Below, piece after piece: positions 12,605 to 26,240 of a stretch of DNA of 64,000 nucleotides; positions within the stretch are counted from its first letter, which is position 1; every line of letters begins with the position of its first letter. Where the stretch lies: the NCBI RefSeq assembly GCF_025766255.1, contig NW_026516714.1, forward strand, positions 62,001 to 126,000, written 5' to 3'. This DNA comes from Zychaea mexicana (Eukaryota; Mucoromycota; Mucoromycetes; Mucorales; Lichtheimiaceae). The notes below the pieces were generated by a model. That model ran no database searches, was not told the origin of the DNA, and was given only the letters and a program-made list of their open reading frames with translations. The translations under genes were made by a program, and so were the position numbers.

Positions 12605-14613
12605 TGGAGAAAAAGAAACAGAGCAGGGAGAGAAAGAGAAAGAGAGAGAGAGAGCGGAGGAGGAGGAGGAGATGGAGGAGGAGATGGAGGAAGAAGAAGA
12701 AGAAGAAGAAGAAGAGAGAGAAGAACGAGACAAAAGGGGGCAGGTTGTTGTTGCTACTATTACAGTTTTTTTTCGGCGGAAGGGAAAGAGAGACAAAAGG
12801 CACACTCAAAGAGAGCGAAAGTTAATTTTAGACCTCAGAATCTCTCTCTCTCTCTCTTATTTTTCATGCTTGTTCTTCTTCCGTTGATTGTGTCACCCGA
12901 AGAAGCAAGCGAACACAAACTCCTACCAAATTCAAAGAGAAATTTTGTCTTGGCTGCTGCTGCTGAAAGAGAGTTTATGTCGTTTGCATTGTCATCCTGT
13001 TGCCCGCAGCATGCAGTCTTGTCCTCGCACTATCATATCCAGAACACTGACCGAGGACCGCCCCCCCGCTGAAATAACTTGTACCGTGCCATCGGTTTCC
13101 GCAATCGCAGTATTAACATGATCTTGTGCCATGACACACCCAGAGAACAATCAAGGGCATTTCTTTGCATGGGGTTGGGCGACTGGGTGGTTGTGGGACA
13201 GCCACCCCGTGGTTACTATCATTGTAGCCGGTTGACACGTTATTTGTCTCAGAGTCATTTGATCCAGAGTACTTCTTTAACAGCGCCCCCGTAGATACGG
13301 ACTTTGAAATGCTATCTCGGTAAGGTCACTCACTGGATGCAGCATCGTGAAGGTTATATAGAGCACGTCCAAAGCCTAGGCAATTGTGATTACAGACTCT
13401 ACAGCTATGACGACATGATCTTGCTTTTGTATTTGGTATAATAAAGGTGGGTTATGCATCACACCATGCACTTTTTCTGTAGTATCAATTTCATCTCCCG
13501 CATCATCGGGAACCGAGCGCGCCGCGGACACGCCGACAAATACAATGGGTCAGCGAAAAGAGGGGCTTCTTGATTAGCTCCAGCAAACAGTTTCACGGTG
13601 CAAAAGAACAATAGAGGCTGGTGTGCGCTATCTTATCAAGCCGATTCATCCATAACGCACCTATAACCTGTGGAACACAAAAAAAAAGCATGGCCACAGG
13701 GCTTGTTTGTTTCATGGCAGCTGCTGCCACGAGGGGATGGAAACAGAAAGAAAGTATATCCGTGGTTAATAGGCTTTAACCCAATTTGGGGGTGGGGGGC
13801 TTGGTCAACTGTTTTTCCATGCCAACCCCCCTCTTTGTGCTGATGGAACATTCCATATTGCGCACGCCCCGCAAGCCGAAAGAGAAAGAGAAAGACAGCA
13901 CACCCCACGAAATAAAGCGTCGTATTTAATTAGCCCACTTTTCCCCTTCCCAAGAAAAACAAAAGCTGAGACTATTTTCCCATTCCGCTTGTCCAGAAAA
14001 CCAAAAAAGCTTATTTGCTAAATGCGCTTTTTAGCTATTCCTTTTAGCCTTTAGCGCGCAAACCCTGGCCCATTGGTAGTAAATTAGCTAATCAGTAGTC
14101 CTTGGTTATGTATGTACGCGCACTGACTCTTGGCTATGTATCAGGTTTCCATTGCAAATGTTTGTTGACAGTTTATAGCAAACGAGTCAGTTTTCTTTTT
14201 TAAAAAAAAAACAAGATCATTACAGGTGGCTATCTCGATTTGGGACAGTGAGGTTCGCCTAAACATGAGTCAATGAACTCTTGACCTGCTTCTTGGGTAC
14301 ATATAGGAGGTATGCATAATGAGAGTTGTTATTACGATAAGAAAACTCAGCGAAAAGCACATACAAAAGATGGTTTCCAGAGGGGAAAAAGGGGAATGGA
14401 TGCTAGGGACGATGACGATGTACAAGTGGAGAGGAAGAAAGAAAGAACAAAAACACAATGCAATATACAATATGAGTGATGGTAGTGTGTGTGTGTGTGT
14501 GTGTGGTAAATAGTTAGTAGTTGTAGCGATGGTGGCGATAAGTAAATGTGTGTGCAAAAAGGTGGGGGTTGGGGCAAGGGGATGAGGAGGAGGAGAAGAA
14601 GTTATTTTTCAGG
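12605..14613. other. intergenic region with purine/pyrimidine tracts
   Basis: About 2 kb between two minus-strand genes. The left part, 12620-12730, is a long purine-rich block (GA, GGA and GAA repeats on the plus strand), which reads as a CT-rich leader for the LEA2-like gene. A second (CT)n run lies at 12840-12858, and a (GT)n microsatellite sits near 14486-14506 in the 3' flank of the zinc-knuckle gene. Open frames here are low-complexity or short. No gene seen. Confidence 0.55.
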
Positions 14614-15295
14614 TTAGCTGAACTGACAGGCTTCGGACAAATGATCGCTTGCACCACAATAACGGCATGAATCCTGTTGTTGATGACAATATAAAGGGCC
14701 GTTTAGTCCAAGGAGACACATATATACACACACTGTCACCTTTTCTATTCCTTACCTTGCATTCCGAGCTGGAATGGCCAGTTCCACCACAATTGCCGCA
14801 ACGAACACGGACAGATTTCTGCCACAGTTTTCGGTTGTGGTGATGGTTTGAGCGCATTTCTTCGCGGTAGCCTGCAAACAGGTCCTGGTTTCCAAAGCCA
14901 GCCATGATACCAGCACCTGGCGCGGCCGACGATGTCTTGATGGGTGATAACAGAGAGGGTTGTTCATGCTGCTGCTGCTGCTGTTGTTGTAGCTGCAGAT
15001 TGTTAATTTTGGATTCTAATCCGGCAAAGTGTCGTCGTGATTCCTCCATATCCGTCCGTCTTCGTGCCTCAAAAATTTGCGTCAATTGCTCCTCGCGCTC
15101 TCTTGACAACGTCATCATGTCCGTGTACTGTCGAGTCATTAACGCCATCTCTTGTCGCATTGAATTCATTGCGTGTACAAGCTGCCCATTCTCTTGATGC
15201 AGATTGTGCACGAGTGCAATCAAATTGTCCGGACTCAAGTCGCGGACCTCGTCAGGTACAGGTATCTGTTGGTACATTTTTGGCTGTTGTTGTTG

Positions 15296-15330
<35 letters not shown>

Positions 15331-18112
15331 ATCCAGGTGGCCGCTGTTGCTGTGGTTGAAGCCAATGATTGTCTGCTAACGGCGTTCCATTGTCAAGCCA
15401 TCCAGGTCTACCACCACCGTTGGATTTCGGGGTATCCCATCCACCGCCGAGCCCTGGACCCCATCCAGTCGACGTTGTCGTTGTTGTTGAGAGCAGAGGC
15501 TTGTTGACGTTCCAACTGTTGCCGCTTCCTTCTCGACTCATTGGGCTCCAAGATCGATTGCCATTGAGGTTGAGTGATGGTGATGATCCTCCAGCTATGC
15601 CAGGTGGCGTAAACGTGCCCGGCGTGCTTGCATTGTTCCATCCGCCGTTGTCTGCCGTTGCTTTTGGTGAATCGACAGCGCTTTTGATCGACGCGTTTGC
15701 TGGTGCAGGCTGTACCGGCTCGCTTAACATTGGTTCTGTTATCGTCGCGTCTTCTGACTGCACGCTCTCCGACTTTGTTTCGTCTACGTCGTCATTGACA
15801 GGACCAAGCAGATTGCCGGCCTCTGCTTCGGCTGCTACAGGATTGACCGGTGATTTTTCAGGCGATGGTGTAGCTTTGCGACTGATGTCCATGGCTTCTT
15901 GCGGAGGCTGTGGTTCTTTAGTTGCTTTTATTTTGGGTTGTGATACCTCGGATGCTGCTGCACTTTGTGCATGGGTTGCGACCGGCGCTTTGGTTGCTTC
16001 AGTGGCAGGTTTAGAAGAAACCTTGTCGCTGGCCTTCTTTGGTTGCGCGGCAGTGGGTTGTTTCTTTTTCTTTTGTTGCTGCTTTTGTTGTTGCTTCGCA
16101 GAAGGCAGCTCAGGGGCTGCGGGTTGCTGCTTCGATAGTTCGGGTGATTTTGGTTTGTCGTCGATCTTTGGTGATGGTGGTTGATCAACTTCAACGGGCG
16201 GTGCCAGTGTATCGACATTTACATTACTGCTATCATCGTCAATTGGTGCTTGGGCTGGCGGTCTGGGTGAGGAGCACGCAGAAGGTGCTCTACTGCTTTC
16301 GTTCGCAGATACCGATGCGGTGTCACTGACACCAACAGTACTAGATGTTGCACTCGTTGCCGCTGCCTTTTTCTTCTTCTTTTTGTTCTTCTTCTTTTTA
16401 TTAGAGGGCGTCGTCGGTGCTGGCGACCCTTCCGTCTGGCCACTCATGCCAATTGATTTCAGCAGCGAGTTTTGCCGCTTCAACGCGAGGTTTTCACCCT
16501 GTATCCGCATTCCTTCCTTTAGGAAAAGCTTACCAAGCACACCGGCAAGCTCGCGACGCCCTACTTGCACGCCATCTTCAAACTCATTCAACAGCTGCTG
16601 CCGTTGCCGCACCAGATCCTTGTGAGACTCTAAAAACCGTTTCACCTCCTTTTCGATCGTTACAGCCTCCATCACCTCGCCTTCCTGCATCAATGCTTCG
16701 ATGCATACGAGACAGAATTTGCAAAAAAGTGGCTCTGGAAATATCTTTTGCGTCACCTCGTATTTGAAATATTGACGTAACGAGTGGTATCCATTCTCTG
16801 CCCGTTTCAGCTTGCGCTTGAAATCCTTTTGGGCCACCTTGTCCAATCTGGCAGACACACTCGTTTTCGTCTCCTCTTTGTACATGTGTAGAACCGCTGC
16901 AATGTCCTGCTTGAATTCCTTGACGCGGCCATCCATCTCGCTCTGTATCCGCTTCACTGCCACATCAACGTCATCGGCTGGATGCAATCCACGGAGGGAT
17001 GCCGAAACTGCTTTGCAGTTTTCCATGTGACGCTCGTCCTGCTGTTCGTGCGACGCCATGCGATCGGCCATCTTTTGGATCGTCGGTACAACCAGATCCC
17101 ACAGCTTCTGTATAAGTCGACGCAACGCTGCCAGACGCGTGATGGCAAAATCGGTCTGGAACTCTTCTGCACAGTGCGAGAGGCGATCAAAGTACGTCGT
17201 CAATGCCGTATCCACTGTCTTGACATCCATCTTTTTCTTTTTAAACTCGGTCGTCTTTTCCTCCCAATAGTCCTGAAACGTCGGCATCTTTTGCTTTTCT
17301 GCAAATTGATCCACGCTGTCTTTCGACCGTCTTCCCATCAGGATATTGCGCTCCTTTTCCAACTCTAACAGCCGTTGCAAGAACTCGGTGAGGTGTCGCC
17401 ACGAATGATCTAATGCGTGCTCCAGATCCTTCATGGCTCCCTTTGTCACCTGATCCAGCTTTTCGTTGTATATCGTCCGATCAATCTCGAGATCCGCTGG
17501 TGAGCGCGACTCGGGCCGTGTATGGTTGCATGTTGGTTGAGTATGTGACATTAAAATATCACCCGTGAGATTTTTCAACAAGTGAAAACCTTCTGCAGGC
17601 AAGCACAGCGTTTGGCGCTCGATGATGAGTGGATCGAGCAAGTGTGCTGGCTCTTTGGGGTCGTCGGCTAAGGGTATAGCGTCTGGATACGGATTGAATT
17701 GAACCGATTCGAATATCGACGGTAGGCCGGATAGGCTGCTAGGCAAAGTCTGCCACAGTGCACACGCTGAAATGATGTCCTCGGTCAATGTTGCATCGCT
17801 GCTGGATTCCGATTGTGTTTCCAGGAGTTTTTCGAATCGTTCTGATAATTTGGGCGATCGTTCCTTTTGTTTTGCCGGCGTTGTTCCATTGAGCAGGTTT
17901 ACTTGATATCTGCCGGCCAAGAGCTTCTCAGGATCATCTTGGCTGACATCTTCCTGCGTTTTGGCGCTCCACACGAAATGCTTCTTGTAGACGTATTGTG
18001 ACCATTCGCGGCAGTAGAAGCATCGGGTTTCGCTGTCGCAGGCTCTGAAGCGACTCAGCTCTTTGGATATGGCGCTGTGTTCGATCCGCAGAACTTCAAT
18101 GGGTGTCTCCAT
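14614..18112 (-). CDS. large coiled-coil protein with two C-terminal CCHC zinc knuckles
   Basis: Two exons (18112-14756 and 14673-14614, phase 0) encode 1138 residues. The N-terminal half is mostly helical, with a Cys pair early on (CFYC) and long charged helices up to about residue 560. Next comes a disordered middle with a Lys-rich cluster (KKKKKNKKKKKK), then Pro/Gln/Ala-rich sequence with CAG-type runs. The C-terminus has CGNCGGTGHSSSEC, then, only after splicing, CRYCGASDHLSEAC. Both fit the CX2CX4HX4C zinc knuckle that binds single-stranded RNA or DNA. The ATG at 18112 lies in a GGGACCATGG context. I recognise no orthologous family. An RNA-binding scaffold is a reasonable inference but unproven. 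Confidence 0.8.
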
Positions 18113-18550
18113 GGTCCCTTGCAAGCACTTGTCAAGAAGAAAGAGGACAGCACAAAGAAAAATCTCTTTCTTTCATCATGCGATTGGGTGACTCGCTTAC
18201 TTTTTGGTTTGTCTGAGAATGAATTAACGTGCCATATGCAAAAACACAGCACTGGCATGGTGGTTCACGTTCATGGTATTGATTCGGACATGACAACAAA
18301 AGTATGATGCTTTGTGGCGACTTTTTCGTAGTTTATATCCACAATCAATCCAGACAGATGCAGAACGTTGTTGTGCCTTACCCAGTCATGGCGAGATGAT
18401 GAGGTTAATAGAAAATTGTATCCATTATATATAGAGTTTGAACAATAAACATATATGATTTACGGTGTGCATGCAAGGATTATGATAGGATGGAAATATT
18501 TACATATGGATAAATTAGGGGTGAACGAAAAAGAGCACAAAGGGAATTAA
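18113..18550. other. spacer between tandem genes
   Basis: A 438-bp spacer between two minus-strand genes. It must hold the promoter and leader of the zinc-knuckle gene (left part) and the 3' untranslated region of NNF1 (right part). No ORF of substance and no repeat stands out. Confidence 0.5.
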
Positions 18551-19516
18551 TTAGGATATCTGATCGACGACTGCCTCCAATTCCTCCACTGGTATAGATC
18601 TTGCAACCCCCATAATCTGCGAAAAACGACTTCAGTACTGTATGAAGACAGCTAATATACATACATATGCGATCAATCCCTTTGCGTTTTACCTCATGAT
18701 ATTGTTTCAGCGTGGTATTCACATCAGTCCTCTTTTTTTCAAGTGTTTCTGTCTTTGCAGCTATCTCGCTCATCAGCCGCTCATTTTCCACTCGTAACTA
18801 AGTATGTTGTGTGTTTAATATACACACATATGCATTGCAAGCGAACCAACCCGTAACAATATCGCGACAAACCTTTGCTTCATCTTCACGCAGTTTTGCT
18901 AGCGCTTCCATCTTTAGTTTGACGCGTAATGATCGAATGACTTGGTCTGGCTCTGGAACGACTCTGTAGTATAGTACACCATATTAGGCCAAACTCATAT
19001 TCGCCACAAATAAAATTGTACTGGTTTTGACATACCTTGGTTGAGCTTTTGCGCTTGGATTTTCTTTCTGCTGTCGAATATCTTCTTCCATTTTGTTGAG
19101 TTTGTCGATTAACTGTGTGTCAGTTGCAATCATGTCGAATTGTTTCTATCGAGAAGACAGAAATATTAGCACGCGCATAAACTGAAACTAAAAGAACCAT
19201 CGGTAATATTATTATGGGAAAAAGAAAGGCTCTTACCCACAGATGCGAGCTGCAATACATGACAATTTGATCATGCGAAGATTCCAGCTCTTGTTCGTGA
19301 CCATCAGCAATTGGTTCAAAGCATTGTTTAAATTCTTGGCTTTATGGGTAAAACGTTTCAAAAGTGTTAATAGAGTAGTCTGCTTTTTATTCATAGTAGG
19401 TAAGATAATTGTTACCTAAGTGATTCCACTACTGTGTTGACCATTCTATTGTTGAGCGCATTCAGTTTTTGTGCTCTTTTTCCAAGCACTTGTGAATCTT
19501 GTTGCCTTTCGTCCAT
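18551..19516 (-). CDS. NNF1: Nnf1/PMF1-like subunit of the MIS12 kinetochore complex
   Basis: Six exons (19516-19416, 19339-19237, 19145-19036, 18963-18873, 18797-18693, 18616-18551) give 191 residues, all junctions in phase. The N-terminal helical part has the Nnf1 pattern: a helix ending VNTVVESL, a phenylalanine-rich turn (EFKQCFEPI), a long helix running into SSHLWKQFDMIA, and a KLNKMEEDI segment. After a short linker, a coiled coil (about 105-170) carries heptads up to LKQYHEIM. Length and order match human PMF1 (about 205 residues) and yeast Nnf1. Known role: structural subunit of the MIND/Mis12 complex joining inner and outer kinetochore. The sequence family evolves fast, so the call rests on architecture and short motifs. 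Confidence 0.7.
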
Positions 19517-19634
19517 GTGCGTTTCTATACAATATGGCACCACAAAGAAAAAAAAAGTGGTGCGGGGTTCGTGTTGAGAAAAAGCGCGCGTTCTCTCTTT
19601 CTTTGTTGAACCCTATTTTATTGTAAGACGCGGT
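19517..19634. promoter_or_regulatory. 118-bp divergent promoter (NNF1 / HAUS3)
   Basis: The start codons of the NNF1-like and HAUS3-like genes lie head-to-head only 118 bp apart, so both promoters must overlap. The spacer holds an A run, a GCGCGC hexamer at 19584-19589 and a pyrimidine tract (about 19591-19603). A shared control of two mitotic genes is inferred from this geometry. Confidence 0.6.
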
Positions 19635-21972
19635 ATGCTCAACCCACGATCTGATTCCGAGACTAAGCGTAAGCTGGACGATTTTGAGGATGAGTGGGAA
19701 AGAGAGGCTTCCTCATCGACACGGTATATAACTCGCTTTATACTTTGCCAATGTTCCTGATTGTTTCGGTTGGAAAAAGAAAAAAAACTCAACACTGTAT
19801 GTGTAAAATAGACCGGAACCACCCAACGAGTTTGCAAAACTTGCCATAATCCTGGATACACAGAATGAGCAGCTAAAGTATGCACAAGTGCTGTCCGTAA
19901 GAACAACAGCAACAAGGAAAACACTGATGAACTCGTGTAAATGAGCCCTGAAATACCAACGTATTCACCCCTCTTTTTCTTTTCTTCAAGTAAAACGTGT
20001 ACGACGTTAGAAGCCAAACTCGCCGCATTAAAAACTTCGTTGCTTGACGTTGACCAGGAACTCAGTGATGAAAACTGCCGAATGGATCGTCAAAGTATCG
20101 AATACGACAGATCGCTCTTTGCAACACTAGAACTCGCGCGAAAGATCTTTGCGGAGGATCATGGTAAATTTTTTCATGCAATTCAACAAGTTGTTCAGGT
20201 CCACTCGGTTCAAATAATTGTTCTTAGACACAGAACAGCCATCTCTTTGCGGTGATACACATGGTTTCAACGACTACTTGAGTGTTGATAAACGCCTCTA
20301 CGACAACTTGAGCCACGCACTTTCAAAATTACGCGATCAATTGCCGTTCCTGGAAGCTAATAATAATGCAACGAATGATGCAGGCGATGCTATTGAGAAT
20401 TTGGTAGCAGAGTATGTCGGTATATTTAAGCAGTTGAAAAATGTTTGCTTCAAATAGTTAACCTCTGCATTTTTTAGTTATATGCGCAATGAACTGTCCC
20501 ACATCAAAACCAAAGCACAGCAGAAAGGATTAGAAGCGCGAGTTCAGAGTCTTGAAAGGGATCTGAAGAAACTGAAAGGCCTTCCGCAAGTTATCCCGAT
20601 ACTCAAGTACGTATATGCACATGTTATCTGAAATCCACTTGTTTCCATGGATGTCGCTACTTATCAACGCGCATTCTTCGCTTTTATGTGACTAGATCCA
20701 GCATTGAGGGATTTGGGGACACTATCAAAAAGGAAGCAGAAGAGCAGCGGAGGATACAACACCGAGATATTGAGCCGTTATTGTCAAAACTCGCTGATGC
20801 AACCATCAGAACACCATTGACTATTGCCAAAACGAGTGATGACTACGAGCTGCTACAACATTACTCAGCAAATCTCGATGTTGTAAGTCACGTCATTGGT
20901 GAATAGGTGTTAATGGATATGTGTATAATGCTTACATTGCATTTGGGGGGAACAATCTTCACAGCTGCTGGATACTTTAAAGCAACAACGAGCTATGCAA
21001 AAGCTTGTTAGCTACGCATACCAAGTCGACAATCACTACCATCAACAACGTATCAGTGTTTTGGATGCCTTGTCGAGTGAAGCTGCTGAAGAAAATGACA
21101 ATTACAAGCAACTGCAATCATCAATCTCTATGGACAAACGAAAACCATCCCTTTCCTCTGATGCCCAGCTGCGGGATGAAATTATCATTGCTCAGATCGA
21201 CGATCTGCTATGTCAAGGTAGCCTTTTCTCTCTCTTTTTTTTTGTCCAAGATCAGCGGTTACGATATGGTGCAACTTATTATCTTTTTGATATTAACAAC
21301 ACCATTTCTCCAATGATAGCGAAACTCGACTCTTTACCAGGATTACGAAGGAGATCGTTCCAAGGCTCTTCTATACTTACCAAGCTCAACGCAATATTGC
21401 ATTACGAGAAGAAATGGACAGAACAGTGGTCAAACAATTTTAACTCTACTTTAGACGCTGCTTGTGCTCTGTAAGTAGAACGAATAATTTTTTTTGGTGG
21501 CCTGAAGGAAAGAAACTGATCATTGATTCAATTTTAGCGATGAGTCCAAAGAAGGGTTAATGGATAGCTTATACGAGCATTCTCATACGCGGGACAACCT
21601 GAACATGATGCCATCGGTACGTGAGGTCTTTTTCTTCCATGTGCGATATATCGATTCTAACTCAATCTATTTATTTGTATATATATATGTATAAAGTCGT
21701 ACACGGAACTCCAAAGTGATCTTGAACTTCGCACCCAAGAATTGGAGGACACTTTAGCTGATTTGGAAAACGTAAAGTATTTCAACTCGCAGTGTCACAT
21801 ATTATCAATGATTATTGACAAATTGTGTATATAGGCTACCAAGGTTGATGATAAGTTTCCAAGAAAAAAGCAGCTGTTTTCGACATTCTTCACCGATCCG
21901 AATGCATTTGGCGAATTATTACGGTCGTCTCGTCGAGTATCCCAACCACCACCACCACCACCACCTTCTTAA
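19635..21972 (+). CDS. HAUS3: HAUS3-like subunit of the augmin complex
   Basis: Eleven exons (19635-19723, 19812-19877, 19991-20163, 20228-20411, 20478-20606, 20696-20882, 20965-21217, 21320-21470, 21538-21616, 21697-21771, 21835-21972) give 507 residues. The protein is almost all coiled coil. Its best match to metazoan HAUS3 is the central stretch where IEPLLSKLADATIRTPLTIA leads through DDYELLQHY and LLDTLKQQRAMQKLVSYAY, parallel in spacing to the HAUS3 segment with MPVVKGDF, DYYTARQELV and LIKQKASFELLQLSYE. A C-terminal Pro run ends the chain. Augmin recruits gamma-tubulin to spindle microtubules. Exon 2 has two possible donors: GTATGC at 19878 keeps the frame and is used here; GTAAGA at 19897 would shift it. 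Intron 7 (102 bp) has no in-frame stop and could be retained. Confidence 0.7.
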
Positions 21973-22053
21973 CTGTACATGGAGCCACCGATTCAAGAAC
22001 AATTGTATATAATATTCACATACTTAGCGTAGATAATCATGTATTTTATTCTT

Positions 22054-23818
<1,765 letters not shown>

Positions 23819-24140
23819 GAATTTCCAAATCCAAAAAGGGCGGTTTTTAGGGAAGAAGAAAAAAAAAAGTCATTCGATAACCGCGCTCGATTTTCCCGAG
23901 CGACTCGGGTGGTGTCGATTGCCCTGGGGTCTCACCACATTTTTTTTTTATTTTAGAACAGCACATGATCCAAACAACAACCAACAGGAGCCAGTGAACT
24001 ATGTAGTTTATCTTACATTATCTACACTAGTAAACTTTATTGATACTGTATCTGTTGCAGAGCGGGGTATAGCATTTCTATGTTACATGTTTTATGGTAA
24101 AATAACTTACGGGGATGCTCTCTCTCTCTCTTTCTCTCTT
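23819..24140. other. spacer upstream of the fumarate reductase gene
   Basis: A 322-bp AT-rich spacer that must carry the promoter of the fumarate reductase gene and the 3' untranslated region of the acyltransferase gene. A (CT)n run lies at 24119-24140, against the acyltransferase stop codon. No further gene. Confidence 0.5.
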
Positions 24141-25575
24141 TTACATTTCTTCTTCCCATACGCGTTCATCCAGGTTCTTTGTCCATCCATGACGTAGTTT
24201 CGATAGGAACTGATCCTTTTCAACATAACGTTTTCGTAACCAAGCAGCCAGCTGCTCATCGTTGTCAGGCAAGTCCTTGACAGCAAACCGTTTTACGTTG
24301 ACGTGAAAGTCATACTCGTCGCCCAGCTCTCGTACATGCAGGCGTACCATATCTGGTGCAATATTGAACTCTTCTAAATTCCCTTTGAGTCGATGGCAAT
24401 ATGCAATCGTGAAATCTAATACACACACTTGGTTAAATTGCTTGTTTTGGGGGGTTTTTTTTGTCCATCAACCCTTCTGTTGTCCATATATCGAGCTACT
24501 TACCATACACATATTGTACATGAGAGCCTCTGAATGCATTGACACAGGTCACAAATCCGCGTGTGCGAGGCAAGAGGACATTATGCATGATGCTGTAACC
24601 TTGCTGAGCTGCATATATTTGGCTCTAACAGCCGTCGTTATAACATCGTTGTCAGTTTTGTGTATTCCACAATCGACGCAAGTTTTGCCTTCTTTGTACA
24701 CCAACCTCCTTTAATTTTTGATGTGTGAAGCGTGTGCCTTCGGCAAAACTCATGATCCACACCGGAGTCTCCAGCCGCTTGATGTTGGAAAAGGTAGCTT
24801 CGATCCTACGCTGATCGCGCGTCCAATCTCTTTGAACAAACAAAAAATCCGCCAACTTGAAGTAAATTAGATCCGACTGCCTAGTCACAACCATGTATTT
24901 GAAGAACTTACCCACATGCCCCAGCCAAAGAACGGCAGCTACACAAAACAAAGAACGTCAATGTTTTTAGTCCCACATGCTACGCGCACATCCATTCTTC
25001 CTTATAGGGATCGCTTACCCATTTGAGCGAATCCTTGACAAAATACTAAGCAAATCTCGATTAATTCATACAAAAACTACTAAATGACATTCGTCTCCCT
25101 TCTCTCAAACCTACTTTACAGTTGCTAAGCATGTTTCGGCGAATAGCAACAGAATGCAAAAGATAGAAATCGGTCCATGACCGATGGTTGCTTATGACGA
25201 TCGCAGACTCGCTATGCGGGATCACATCACCAGAAAAAGTAATACGAGCTTTTTGTCGTTTCTATAACATAGATCTTTGTTTTTAACCATCATACCATCA
25301 TTACCTAATATGACGTTACTTGAAAAAAGCAGTGGTGTGTGTATAGTGGCAGTGTTACCTCAAATATATGCTATTTTTTTAAGAGTTTATTAAACGGCGT
25401 TTCTGTCAAAAAGCGTCTCTCTGCCTCTTTTTACTCTCTCTCTCTCTCTCTCTCTTACCTGCATGATTCCCCAAACGGTGCCGACGAGAGACGAATTTAT
25501 CCGTACAAGTAATCGTTCCGAAAATGGTCTCAGCAGGAATGAAGAGACTTGGACTACTTGCAGCGTGCCTGCCAT
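24141..25575 (-). CDS. 1-acylglycerol-3-phosphate/lysophospholipid acyltransferase (PlsC family)
   Basis: Seven exons (25575-25459, 25261-25115, 25045-25019, 25019-region next exon 24938-24912, 24855-24706, 24624-24504, 24415-24141) give 287 residues; two are only 27 bases. PlsC motifs are intact: NHRSWTD (NHX4D, residues 64-70), FVQRDW, EGTR (145-148) and the late LLPRTRGF block. The set FVQRDW plus LLPRTRGF is typical of the AGPAT3/4/5 and LCLAT1 branch and of yeast Cst26/Mum3 rather than Slc1. Those enzymes re-acylate lysophosphatidic acid or lysophosphatidylinositol at the ER. An N-terminal hydrophobic helix is present but no C-terminal membrane pair, so the protein is shorter than many relatives. 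Intron 1 contains a (CT)n microsatellite right after the donor. Confidence 0.87.
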
Positions 25576-26240
25576 GCTATATAATAATGGATACATGTAC
25601 ACATGGAGAGAATGAATATTATTGCCACCAATAGAACGCAGCGATCGTGCAAGTGAATTACCCAAACAGAAAAACTACAGCAGACACGGCGTTGATCGCC
25701 TCGGAGACAGACCGGATCGGACTCATGGGGGGAGGAGGAGGAGAATTGTGGGGCAAGTGTTGTCGAGAGGGAAAAAAGCAGCGACACGGACAGAACTCCA
25801 AATATTTACCCGATACATGCTACGACTTGCAGTTGGCGGGTATAGATCATTTGGACAACTACGCCAACAAAGAATAAGTAACAATTTGTTTGTTCCAGTT
25901 ATCTTACTTCCCACTCAATGTACGTTACAACTTTTTAGTTAGCATCGATACGTTATGGTCATAGCAGCTAATTATTAGGGAACAAACGTTTTACATTTCA
26001 GAAAACTCGGCAGTATGTGGATCAATGCAGCTATGTAGCTATATTATCCGCTCACAGCCGTCCGTGAAAATCAATGTTTTGTCAAGCAACAAAGTGGACT
26101 ACCCATTAGCAAAGGTTGATAAGATGCGTGAATTTCATGCAGTTCCATTTATTGAATATTAGTGATGAAAGAAATATATCATATGAGTTGAAAATAGACG
26201 TATTGGTGATGTATGATCTACTATAGTTAATTAAATAATA
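25576..26240. other. spacer between acyltransferase and AzgA
   Basis: A 665-bp spacer between two minus-strand genes, so it holds the acyltransferase promoter and the AzgA 3' flank. A purine block with GGA repeats lies near 25730-25745. Open frames here overlap each other and show no family. No gene seen. Confidence 0.5.

Noticed and set aside
12581..13072. 163-codon plus-strand frame of Arg/Glu/Gly repeats
   Set aside because: Direct product of the GA/GGA purine block upstream of the LEA2-like gene; no family and no splice support.
15369..16184. 271-codon plus-strand frame
   Set aside because: It is the antisense of the Gln/Pro/Ala-rich middle of the zinc-knuckle gene; low stop density follows from that composition.
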